From the NCBI GenBank assembly GCA_963774075.1, contig CAVZDP010000006.1, forward strand, positions 1 to 64,000: a stretch of DNA of 64,000 nt, in the 5' to 3' direction. This document shows positions 25,129 to 32,887 of the stretch, in pieces. The position numbers were made by a program, and so were the translations under genes. Origin of the DNA: JBBQNR01 sp963774075. Lineage in GTDB: Bacteria; Actinomycetota; Thermoleophilia; Solirubrobacterales; JBBDJG01. Within the stretch, counting starts at the first letter, position 1, and every line of letters begins with the position of its first letter. The notes below the pieces were generated by a model. It saw only the letters and a program-made list of their open reading frames with translations. It did no database searches and was not told the DNA's origin.

Positions 25129-25902
25129 TCACGCCACGGGCTCGAGGCCGTGCTCGCGCATTCCGCTCTCGATCGCCGCGATCGTGGTCTCGACCACCTT
25201 CACCCGCGCGTAGCGCTTCGACTCGGCCTCGACCAGCTGCCAGCGGCCCACCTCGTGATCGGTGCGGGCGAACATCTCCTCCACCGCCTCTTCGTATTGC
25301 TCGCGGCGCCCTCGGTTGCGCCAATCCTCCTCGGTGAGCTTCCAGCGCTTCACCGGGTCGCGTTCGCGTTGCCTGAAGCGCTCGAGCTGCTCGTCGGAGG
25401 AGATGTGCAGCCAGAACTTGAGGATGATCATCCCCTCGCGGGCGTACATGCGCTCGAACTCGACGATTTCCTCGTAAGCCCTCGTCCACTGACCCTCGGT
25501 CGCGAGCCCCTCGACCCGCTCGACCAGCACGCGGCCGTACCAGGAGCGGTCGAGGACCGCCATCCCACCCCAGCCCGGCAGCGCCGGCACGAAGCGCCAC
25601 AGGAAGTGATGGCGCGCTTCGCGGGGCGTGGGCGCACCGAAGCTCGCCACCCGCACGTGGCGTGGGTCCAGCGGGGCCACCAGGCGCTTGATCGTTCCGC
25701 CCTTGCCCGAGGCGTCCCAACCTTCGAACAGGATGCAGACGGGCGGGCCCAAGCGGTCGTCATCAAGCTTGCCGGCGAGCTGAAGACGCAGGGCGACCAG
25801 GCGGCGCTGGGCGGCGCTAAGCCTCTCCTGCTCTTGGGCGCGCGAGAGCTTGAGGCTGAGGTCCAGCCGTGCGAGCCGGCCCTGCTTTCGATCGTGGGCC
25901 AC
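25129..25902 (-). CDS. Polyphosphate kinase 2 family protein (PPK2)
   Basis: 257 residues. Walker A CILFEGWDASGKGGTIKRLV (about 58-77), the RHHFLWRFVPALPGWGGM segment and the Walker B region VLDRSWYGRVLVERVEG are the PPK2 signatures. The lid module with FERMYAREGMIILKFWLHIS follows. PPK2 enzymes phosphorylate nucleoside mono- or diphosphates with polyphosphate. Single-domain enzymes of this size are class I or III, which cannot be told apart here. It starts 12 bases after the stop of the large propeller gene and is likely in the same message. Confidence 0.9.
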   Translation of the reverse strand: MAHDRKQGRLARLDLSLKLSRAQEQERLSAAQRRLVALRLQLAGKLDDDRLGPPVCILFEGWDASGKGGTIKRLVAPLDPRHVRVASFGAPTPREARHHFLWRFVPALPGWGGMAVLDRSWYGRVLVERVEGLATEGQWTRAYEEIVEFERMYAREGMIILKFWLHISSDEQLERFRQRERDPVKRWKLTEEDWRNRGRREQYEEAVEEMFARTDHEVGRWQLVEAESKRYARVKVVETTIAAIESGMREHGLEPVA

Positions 25903-25914
25903 AGCGGACTCTTG

Positions 25915-28002
25915 TTAGCCGGCCGCTGCCGGTGCCGGGCGTCTTCGGCGCCTCATGAAGACTCGACTGGCACCGGCGCCCACCGCGGCCAAGAGACCTA
26001 CCGCGACCAGGGCGAGGATCCTGCGCGTGTTGGATCGCTCGATTGTGAAGCCCTTGCTGACGAGCGCCGTCTCGCTGGACCTGGTGTCCCGGAGGAAGAT
26101 GCCGCGCGTGAGGTCGAACTTGCGGTCGCTCAGATTTGGCGCGTCGGAGGTGAACGCCACGAAGCGGCCGTCAGCGGAGATGACCGGGTCATATGAGAAG
26201 CCCTCGGACGGGCTGCCGTCACCGCCGCTCCCCCGGCTGACGAGTTTCGTGTTCCCCGACCGCATGTCGTGGAGGAAAACCTGCGACTCGCGCCCGGCGA
26301 CACCGCTCCTCCCCGGAACGACCGACGCGAAGGCGATGAAACGCCCGCTGGCCGAGATCGCCGGCCCGAACGAGAATGCATTGGCCGGCGGGCCGTCGTC
26401 TCCGCCGGAATCGCTGACGAGGGTGGTCTCCCCCTTTCTCAGATCGCGCACGAACACCCCCGCGGATCCGCGACCGGCACGGCCGTCGAGGTTGGACGCC
26501 GTGGAAGTGAACGCCACGTACCGTCCGTCGTGTGAGACGCGCGGCTCGTAGGACTCACCACTGGCCGTCTCGCCGTCGATTCCGTCGGCGCGGCTCACGA
26601 GCAACGACCTGCCGGTCCCTAGCTCCTGCAGGAGGACTTGGGACGGACTGTCGTCCCCGGCCCTTCGCGCCGTCGACGTAAACGCGACGTAGCGACCATC
26701 ACCGGAGATCTGCGGCTCGGACGCGTCGCGGCCCGCCTTCGGCCCCGCGACGCGAACCGGGATCGTCCTGCGCGCGCGCAGATCGCGTACGAACACGCCG
26801 AGCTCGAAGGCGTTACGGCCGGAGCCCCGCACCTGCCGCGACGACTCGAACGCGACATGGCGGCCATCGGCAGAGGTGCTCGGGTTGTACGAGGATCGGG
26901 GCATCCGCCTCACATCTGACGCATTGCGCGGATCAACGCGAATGAGCGTGTCGGTGTTGAGGTCACGCGCCACCACGCTGATTCCGCCGTAGCGTTTTGC
27001 GAAGTTCAGGTTTCCCGGTGCGGACTCGTATGCGATGTAGCGTCCGTTCGCGGAGATCGACGCGTTGTATGCCGATCGTGGCGACTTGGGGTGTCGCTTG
27101 CTGGCGAGGCTCGCAAGCCTCGAGTGCGGAGCGCCGGCGTCGCGGGTCCTCACGCTGATCTCGCCTTTCCTCTTCGCGAGCGGAATGCTCGACTCGTACA
27201 CCTCGAAGGCGATGCGGCGACCGTCGCCCGAGATGGAGGCGTTGTTCGCGTAGTCCTTCGCTTTGGCAATCGCGCTCGGATTCCGGTACAGGGGCGGTGG
27301 GCCGTTGTAGCGTGCCTGCCCGAGCCACCGCGGCAGCTGCCGAAGCTGACGGTTGAAGAGGATCGTCGCCTGCCCTGCCGACACGTCCCCGCCACGGATG
27401 CCTGCGCGCACCCGCTCCCGGAGCGCAGCGGTCGCGGCTTGCTGGACCTGCACGCGCGAGCGCCCATAGAGGCGGGCGATCTGCAACGGGCTCAATTCGG
27501 CGCGGCGGAGTCGCTGGAACTCATTCGTGCTCCTCACCCCGAAGATCAGTGGCGCGCGGTTGGGAATCACCGACTGGTGCAGCGAGTGGAAGAAGATGTG
27601 TTGGGCCAGGTGGCCCTGAGTCAGCGTGCGAAACGAGCGCGTCCTGAGCTCACGGAACTTGGCGGGTGAGACGAAGCGACGCCTCGGCTCGACGAGTGCG
27701 TCGGCGAGTGACCGGGGCTTCAGTCCACTTCGTGCGCCGAGAGCGGCCACCGTGTGGGTGTCGTCGCGAAGCTGGTGCCACAGGTCGCGGCGGTCGATTC
27801 GCAAGAGCGCATAGAGGCGTTGCTCGTCGAAGGGAAGCCAGTGCTGCCAGACCCATTCCTCGTTCGGGAGCCAGTGCGCGGGAGCGTGGTGCGGCGCCTC
27901 GGGGTCGGCCGCGAACGACGGGCCCGCGAGCAGCACGACCAGCGCTACCAGCCCCGCTGCGAGTGGAGCGAGCGCGGTGCGCCGGCGCGCGGGAAACGAC
28001 AT
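25915..28002 (-). CDS. Secreted, C-terminally anchored PD40 beta-propeller protein
   Basis: 695 residues. Signal peptide (LAPLAAGLVALVVLLAGPSFAA) then a helical domain of about 200 residues with RLYGRSRVQVQQAATAALRE. From about 250, six blade repeats share the core (S)xDGRxxAFTS, for example ISGDGRYVAFTSTARRAGDD and VSHDGRYVAFTSTASNLDGR. The repeats are PD40/TolB-like. A C-terminal helix (ILALVAVGLLAAVGAGASRV) and Arg-rich tail would anchor it in the membrane with the propeller outside. It is divergent from the second Baeyer-Villiger enzyme and upstream of PPK2. Likely a binding or scaffold protein. Confidence 0.78.
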   Translation of the reverse strand: MSFPARRRTALAPLAAGLVALVVLLAGPSFAADPEAPHHAPAHWLPNEEWVWQHWLPFDEQRLYALLRIDRRDLWHQLRDDTHTVAALGARSGLKPRSLADALVEPRRRFVSPAKFRELRTRSFRTLTQGHLAQHIFFHSLHQSVIPNRAPLIFGVRSTNEFQRLRRAELSPLQIARLYGRSRVQVQQAATAALRERVRAGIRGGDVSAGQATILFNRQLRQLPRWLGQARYNGPPPLYRNPSAIAKAKDYANNASISGDGRRIAFEVYESSIPLAKRKGEISVRTRDAGAPHSRLASLASKRHPKSPRSAYNASISANGRYIAYESAPGNLNFAKRYGGISVVARDLNTDTLIRVDPRNASDVRRMPRSSYNPSTSADGRHVAFESSRQVRGSGRNAFELGVFVRDLRARRTIPVRVAGPKAGRDASEPQISGDGRYVAFTSTARRAGDDSPSQVLLQELGTGRSLLVSRADGIDGETASGESYEPRVSHDGRYVAFTSTASNLDGRAGRGSAGVFVRDLRKGETTLVSDSGGDDGPPANAFSFGPAISASGRFIAFASVVPGRSGVAGRESQVFLHDMRSGNTKLVSRGSGGDGSPSEGFSYDPVISADGRFVAFTSDAPNLSDRKFDLTRGIFLRDTRSSETALVSKGFTIERSNTRRILALVAVGLLAAVGAGASRVFMRRRRRPAPAAAG

Positions 28003-28059
28003 CCTCGGCGCAGCCTAGCCGAGAGAGGCGCGAGCAGTGAACGGATTAGGCTTACCGCT

Positions 28060-29604
28060 GTGGTTGAAACCTCGGCTCCAAGCGCCGAAGCACCAAGGAC
28101 GTCGACCAGAAGGCACGCGATCGGCATCCTGGGCGCGGGCTTCGGCGGCCTCGGCATGGCGATTCGTCTGAGGCAGGCGGGCATCGAGGACTTCGTCGTC
28201 TGGGAGCGGGACGCCGAGGTCGGCGGCACGTGGTGGGCGAACACCTATCCGGGCTGTCAGTGCGACATCCCCTCGCACCTCTACTCGTATTCCTTCGCCC
28301 CGAACCCGGACTGGAGCCGCACTTATCCTCTGCAGCCCGAGCTGAAGAGCTACCTGCGCGCGTGCACCGAGCGCTTCAACCTGCGAGAGCACATCAACTT
28401 GGACTGCGAGGTCACGAGCGCCGAGTGGGACGAGCAGGAGGGCGTTTGGCGCATCGAGAGCGCACAGGGCCCGTTTGCGGTGGAGATGCTGTTCGCGGCG
28501 CCAGGCTTCCTGAGCGAGCCGGCCACACCAGCGCTGCGAGGCCTCGAGGACTTCGAGGGCGAGAGCTTTCACACTGCGCGCTGGAATCACGACCACGACC
28601 TGACCGGCCGCCGGGTAGCGGTGATCGGCACGGGTGCGTCGGCGATCCAGGTCGTTCCCGAGATCCAGCCGATCGTGGAGCACCTCGACGTCTTCCAGCG
28701 GACGCCGCCGTGGGTCATGCCTCACCGCGACCGGCCGATAACCGACTTCGAGCGGCGCCTCTACCGCCGCTTTCCCGCGCTGCAGCGCGCCGTCCGCAGT
28801 GGCGTCTACGTGTCGCGAGAGCTGCTCGTCCCGGGCTTCGTCTACCGGCCAAAGCTCATGCAGCTTCCGCAGCGCGTGGCGGAGCGACATCTCGAGAAGC
28901 ACGTTGCAGATCCGGCGCTGCGAGCAAAGCTGACCCCGGACTATTCCTTCGGCTGCAAGCGCGTCCTGCCGTCAAACGACTGGTATCCCACGATCACGCA
29001 GCCGAACGTCGACGTGGTCACTGCGGGTGTCTCACATGTAGCGCCGGGGGGCATCGTGACCACCGACGGCGAGCTGCACGAGGCCGAGACGATTGTCTTC
29101 GCAACTGGTTTCCACGTCACCGACGTGCGCTTCGCCAAGACGGTGCGCGGCAGTGACGGAGCGCTGATGTCCGACGTCTGGAACGGAAGCCCGCAGGCCT
29201 ACAGGGGCACCGCTGTGGCCGGCTTTCCCAACCTCTTCATCCTCACCGGGCCGAATACGGGCCTCGGCCACAACTCGCTCGTCTACATGATCGAGGCGCA
29301 GCTCGACTATCTGATGGACGCGCTGCGCGTGATGGAGGAGCGCGGCGCGGCGCGCATCGAGGTCCGGCGCGCGGCGCAGGACGCATACAACGTGGATCTT
29401 CAGAGCCGGATGGGACGTACGGTGTGGAACTCGGGGGGCTGCTCGAGCTGGTACATCGACGCCAACGGCAAGAACACCACGATCTGGCCGGACTTCACGT
29501 GGCGCTTCCGCCGCCAGACTCGCCGCTTCGACCCGGCCGCGTACGACTTGACCGCGCCGACCACAGCCTGCACCGCGGCTCCGGCGTCCGCCGCGGCTCC
29601 TTAA
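28060..29604 (+). CDS. Baeyer-Villiger flavin monooxygenase (second copy, PAMO-like)
   Basis: 514 residues from GTG 28060. FAD motif IGILGAGFGGLGMAIRL (about 21-37), GGTWWANTYPGCQCDIPSHL, the fingerprint FEGESFHTARW (165-175, FxGxxxHxxxW) and NADPH motif VAVIGTGASAIQVVPEI (190s). The WWANTYPGCQCD form resembles phenylacetone/cyclohexanone-type enzymes, unlike the EthA-type copy at 16.7 kb. A longer upstream in-frame extension reads into the divergent propeller gene and has no family similarity. It converges with the methyltransferase gene, ends overlapping by four bases. Confidence 0.92.
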   Translation: MVETSAPSAEAPRTSTRRHAIGILGAGFGGLGMAIRLRQAGIEDFVVWERDAEVGGTWWANTYPGCQCDIPSHLYSYSFAPNPDWSRTYPLQPELKSYLRACTERFNLREHINLDCEVTSAEWDEQEGVWRIESAQGPFAVEMLFAAPGFLSEPATPALRGLEDFEGESFHTARWNHDHDLTGRRVAVIGTGASAIQVVPEIQPIVEHLDVFQRTPPWVMPHRDRPITDFERRLYRRFPALQRAVRSGVYVSRELLVPGFVYRPKLMQLPQRVAERHLEKHVADPALRAKLTPDYSFGCKRVLPSNDWYPTITQPNVDVVTAGVSHVAPGGIVTTDGELHEAETIVFATGFHVTDVRFAKTVRGSDGALMSDVWNGSPQAYRGTAVAGFPNLFILTGPNTGLGHNSLVYMIEAQLDYLMDALRVMEERGAARIEVRRAAQDAYNVDLQSRMGRTVWNSGGCSSWYIDANGKNTTIWPDFTWRFRRQTRRFDPAAYDLTAPTTACTAAPASAAAP

Positions 29605-30425
29605 CCCCGCGGCGCCTCCACCGACCCCGGTAGTTGCGTCGCCGGGCCTTCGGCTGGCGCGGCGATGTAGCGCTCGTGCGAATCGGCCAGCACAGGGTCC
29701 GCGAGCGAGGCGATGATGAACAGTTCCGCGGGTGCCTTCATGAGCATGTCGATCTCGAAGCCGAGGTTGCCCAGCATGAAGCGCACGATCTGAGGACTGA
29801 CCCAGGCGAAGCTCGAGTTCGGCTGGCCCTGGGCCGGAAAATAGACCGCAATGTCGCCGAGGAGCTTCCGGTAGCCGGTCGGGTCCCAGACGTTGGCGAG
29901 AGTCAGGATTAGCTTGCCTCCCACTCGGAGGGAGATGGCGGCGGTGATGAGATACGGGGTGAGGTTCTGAAGATTGACGTGAACCATCGAGTCGATCGAG
30001 AAGAAGGCATCGACCTCGCGGCGCCAGCTGCAAGCGTCAAGATCGGCGAGAAGCTGACCAGGCGAGCGGCCGTCGAGCAAACGTAGAAAGAGACGTTCGT
30101 CCCGGAGCTGCTGGCTGCAGCGCTCTGCACACGTCCGCAGGAAGTTCTCGCTGATGTCGTATGCGCGTACGACTGCCGGTGAGGACTCGAGCACCTTGAG
30201 CGTGTACTTTCCCGAGCCCTGGCCAATCTCGACTGCCCGTTCCCACCCCCCGACCCCGGCGGGCTCGAACATCTCGCCAAACCGCTTGTCCCACTCCTCG
30301 GCATCCTGCCACTCATCACCCGGCCAGCGCACGTCCCGTCTGCCCTCGTGGCTGGCAGGCCAGCGATCGACGTAGCTGTCCCAGAAGCTCTTTGGCGTGT
30401 CTTGCGTTTCGCGGGACTTGCTCAA
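29601..30425 (-). CDS. Class I SAM-dependent methyltransferase
   Basis: 274 residues. The SAM-binding motif I is AVEIGQGSGKYTLKVLES (about 65-82), followed by VRAYDISENFLRTCAERC, FFSIDSMVHVNLQNLTPYLI and LRVGGKLILTLAN, the usual order of a class I fold. The acceptor is unknown. It is the last gene of the minus-strand group patatin-like protein, glycosyltransferase-FkbM fusion, methyltransferase, lying 42 bases after the fusion gene, so it may modify the same glycan. Confidence 0.85.
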   Translation of the reverse strand: MSKSRETQDTPKSFWDSYVDRWPASHEGRRDVRWPGDEWQDAEEWDKRFGEMFEPAGVGGWERAVEIGQGSGKYTLKVLESSPAVVRAYDISENFLRTCAERCSQQLRDERLFLRLLDGRSPGQLLADLDACSWRREVDAFFSIDSMVHVNLQNLTPYLITAAISLRVGGKLILTLANVWDPTGYRKLLGDIAVYFPAQGQPNSSFAWVSPQIVRFMLGNLGFEIDMLMKAPAELFIIASLADPVLADSHERYIAAPAEGPATQLPGSVEAPRG

Positions 30426-30467
30426 AGACGGTTACCTCGCCCGCCAGTCTTGCACGTCAGCGCAACC

Positions 30468-32780
30468 CTAACGAGCCCTGGCCATCACACAGTCGAACTC
30501 GATCAGGCTGAGGTTTTGGTCACGTATGACGGGAAAGGTTCCCGTCAGCTCGAATCCCTGGTCAGCGAGAAAGGCCATCGTCTCCCGATAGTCGGGCATG
30601 TCACGGTAGATCGGCTTCACCGACAGCTCGGCCTGCACCACAGAGATTCGTGAGAGCGTGCTCTTCGCTCCGTGCAGGACCTCTAGATCCCAGCCCTGCG
30701 CGTCCACCTTCAGGAAGAGGCGCGGCGCGGGGATCTCCGCCACCCATTCGTCGATGTGTGCATCGAGCGAGCGCACGACGACCTCCTCCTTTCTGACCGT
30801 GTCGGTCATGGTGCCGAGCTCCTGCACGCTGTAGTCGCTGCTGTCGAGGAAGGAGGACAGCACCGCGTTCTGGCGCACCTTGATCGCTCGCGTCTCATCG
30901 CGGTTGCCCAGCGCGACGTTGAACGCCCGCCAGCGCTCGTCGTCACGCGTGGCTTCCACAAGGCGCTCGTACATCTCCCCCACCGGCTCGAACGAAAAGA
31001 TCCACCCCTCGTAGCCGGCCGAGCGGAGGAACCGGCCGTACTCGCCGTCGTACGCGCCAACGTCGAGCACGCAGCTGACGTCGTGTCGCGAGAGCAGCAG
31101 CTCGAGGTGAGCCCGCAGCGAGAGCCGCTCGAGCCGTTCAGCCTGCTTGGCCAGCGCCTCGAGCCGATCCGGCCGATGATTCGGCGCCGGGGCCGCTGGG
31201 TCTGAGAGGCCGATGGTCGTCGTCCGGGGCTGAGCCCTCAGTGCCAACCCTTCCGTCGATGCCCGCTCCGCCGTCTCCAGGCGCGCGGCTCTCTTCTCGA
31301 GTGCCTCTCGCACGGCGGGCGCATACGCGACTATCTCCTCATCCGTGACGGCCGAGTAGTCCCGGCGCAGAAAGACCCAGTCAGGCCAAGGAAAGTACCG
31401 GCCGCGGGCTGCGTCCGGCCTCGCCGTCTTTCGCCTCATCTCCTGCTCCGATTTGGTCCGGTAGTGGTTGAAGCGCAGCAGCGATGCCGAGACTGACATC
31501 GTCTGCGGGCCTCGAACCGGGTAGCAGTTCTCGTCCACCGAGAGACCCTCGTCGTACTCGAAGTAGTGAGGGCCGCGACAGCGTGCGGCGCGCCGCGGAT
31601 CGACGATGCTCTTCACGAACCTGACTTCGTCGAGGTCTTGTCTCTGGACGTAGTTCTCGATCACCAGCCCTTCCGGTCTGGTGCGATGGCCGGACGGACC
31701 GAACTGCGCCGCGTTCACCACGACGCCCGGGTACGGCTCGTAAGAGCTGAGAACGTCCGGCAGCAAACGGCCGGTCGGAGAGAAGAGAAACTCGTCGATG
31801 TCGATGAAGGCGATCCAGCGCGAGTCGTCCTTGTGCGCCTGGAGGCAATGGTCGTAGGCGGCGTCCTGAGGCGCCCTTGGCAGCGGCCAGTCGTAGAGGG
31901 TCACGATCCCCTCCTCGACGTAGCCGCCGAGCACCTGCTCGTGGGCGTCGTCGCTGTTGTTGTCGTAGAGGTAGAAGTGCTCCACGCCGACGAGGCGGTG
32001 GAACTCGATCCACTCGGCAAGGTTGTCGGCTTCGTTGCGGTAGATGGCGCCGATGGACAGGTAATGCCGGCGAGAGCTGCGCTCGTTCGTCGTCGGGGCT
32101 GCGCCGCTTTGCCGAAACCCCCCACGGTCACCGGCCCAGAACTCGTCGTAGAGCGCGGCGCTCCAGATCAGGCTCTGTACGTCGATCATGTCCGCTGCCG
32201 GGATGCCCTCGGCGTCCAGCCGCTCCTTCACGACGCCCGCGAACGCCAGATGCTGCTCGTACTGGGCGGCGACCGAGCCGCGCGCCTGCTCGTGACCAAG
32301 GATGCGGCGCAGCTTCTCGAAGAGCCACGGGCGTATCGCCGGCAGCGATTCGGGCGCCATGACGAAGGCGAAGAGCGATCCGAACGCAAGGGCATAGCTC
32401 GGGAATGGACCCACGCCGGCGAGCGCATCGGCCTGCTCCGCCGAACGGGCGAAGGCCGTGATCGCCCGCTTCGGGTCCCCTCCCTCGAGGAACTGGCTCA
32501 GCGCGACCCTCAAGGAGGGCTCGTCCAGCGAGGCCCAAGCTCCGAGCCATTCGTTCTGCCTCCGAGCGGTCAGATCGTAGTAGCGCGCGCCGAACCGGCC
32601 CTCGAACACCGTCTCGATGGCCGGTTCAAGGACACAGCCGTCCCGCGCCGCCTCCAGGAATCCTCGCAACCGCTCGGCGACATCGATCCGGTACTGACGC
32701 TCCTCCGCGTCGAAGCTGGGCTTCCTCCGGGCGTGAGCCGCGTACGCGAGAAACCGATCCCAAGAGCTCATCGACCCCAT
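30468..32780 (-). CDS. Glycosyltransferase (GT92/GT2-like) fused to FkbM methyltransferase, with novel N-terminal domain
   Basis: 770 residues, three parts. Residues 5-210 form an alpha-rich domain (SWDRFLAYAAHARRKPSFDA ... ADMIDVQSLIWSAALYDEFW) with no family I recognise. It is shared with the genes at 58670 and 60199. Residues 239-480 are a GT-A glycosyltransferase of GT92/DUF23-like type: YLSIGAIYRNEADNLAEWIE, FYLYDNNSDD and the DxD in FIDIDEFLFSP (Asp327, Asp329). Residues 565-770 are a FkbM methyltransferase (CVLDVGAYDGEYGRFLRSAG, LKVDAQGWDLEVLHGA). The fusion suggests sugar transfer followed by O-methylation on one surface polymer. A start at Met4 is equally possible. Confidence 0.85.
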   Translation of the reverse strand: MGSMSSWDRFLAYAAHARRKPSFDAEERQYRIDVAERLRGFLEAARDGCVLEPAIETVFEGRFGARYYDLTARRQNEWLGAWASLDEPSLRVALSQFLEGGDPKRAITAFARSAEQADALAGVGPFPSYALAFGSLFAFVMAPESLPAIRPWLFEKLRRILGHEQARGSVAAQYEQHLAFAGVVKERLDAEGIPAADMIDVQSLIWSAALYDEFWAGDRGGFRQSGAAPTTNERSSRRHYLSIGAIYRNEADNLAEWIEFHRLVGVEHFYLYDNNSDDAHEQVLGGYVEEGIVTLYDWPLPRAPQDAAYDHCLQAHKDDSRWIAFIDIDEFLFSPTGRLLPDVLSSYEPYPGVVVNAAQFGPSGHRTRPEGLVIENYVQRQDLDEVRFVKSIVDPRRAARCRGPHYFEYDEGLSVDENCYPVRGPQTMSVSASLLRFNHYRTKSEQEMRRKTARPDAARGRYFPWPDWVFLRRDYSAVTDEEIVAYAPAVREALEKRAARLETAERASTEGLALRAQPRTTTIGLSDPAAPAPNHRPDRLEALAKQAERLERLSLRAHLELLLSRHDVSCVLDVGAYDGEYGRFLRSAGYEGWIFSFEPVGEMYERLVEATRDDERWRAFNVALGNRDETRAIKVRQNAVLSSFLDSSDYSVQELGTMTDTVRKEEVVVRSLDAHIDEWVAEIPAPRLFLKVDAQGWDLEVLHGAKSTLSRISVVQAELSVKPIYRDMPDYRETMAFLADQGFELTGTFPVIRDQNLSLIEFDCVMARAR

Positions 32781-32887
32781 GATGAACGGTCGCTGGAACT
32801 GGTGGCTGCCGCCGCGGGCGGCGCGCCGGCTGCGCGTGCGCCCGTCGCCGGAACCGGTTGCGGGAACGGCGAGCTCCTAGGCCGCGC

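Noticed and set aside
27754..28059. N-terminal extension of the second Baeyer-Villiger enzyme
   Set aside because: Antisense to the signal-peptide end of the propeller gene and not similar to flavoproteins.
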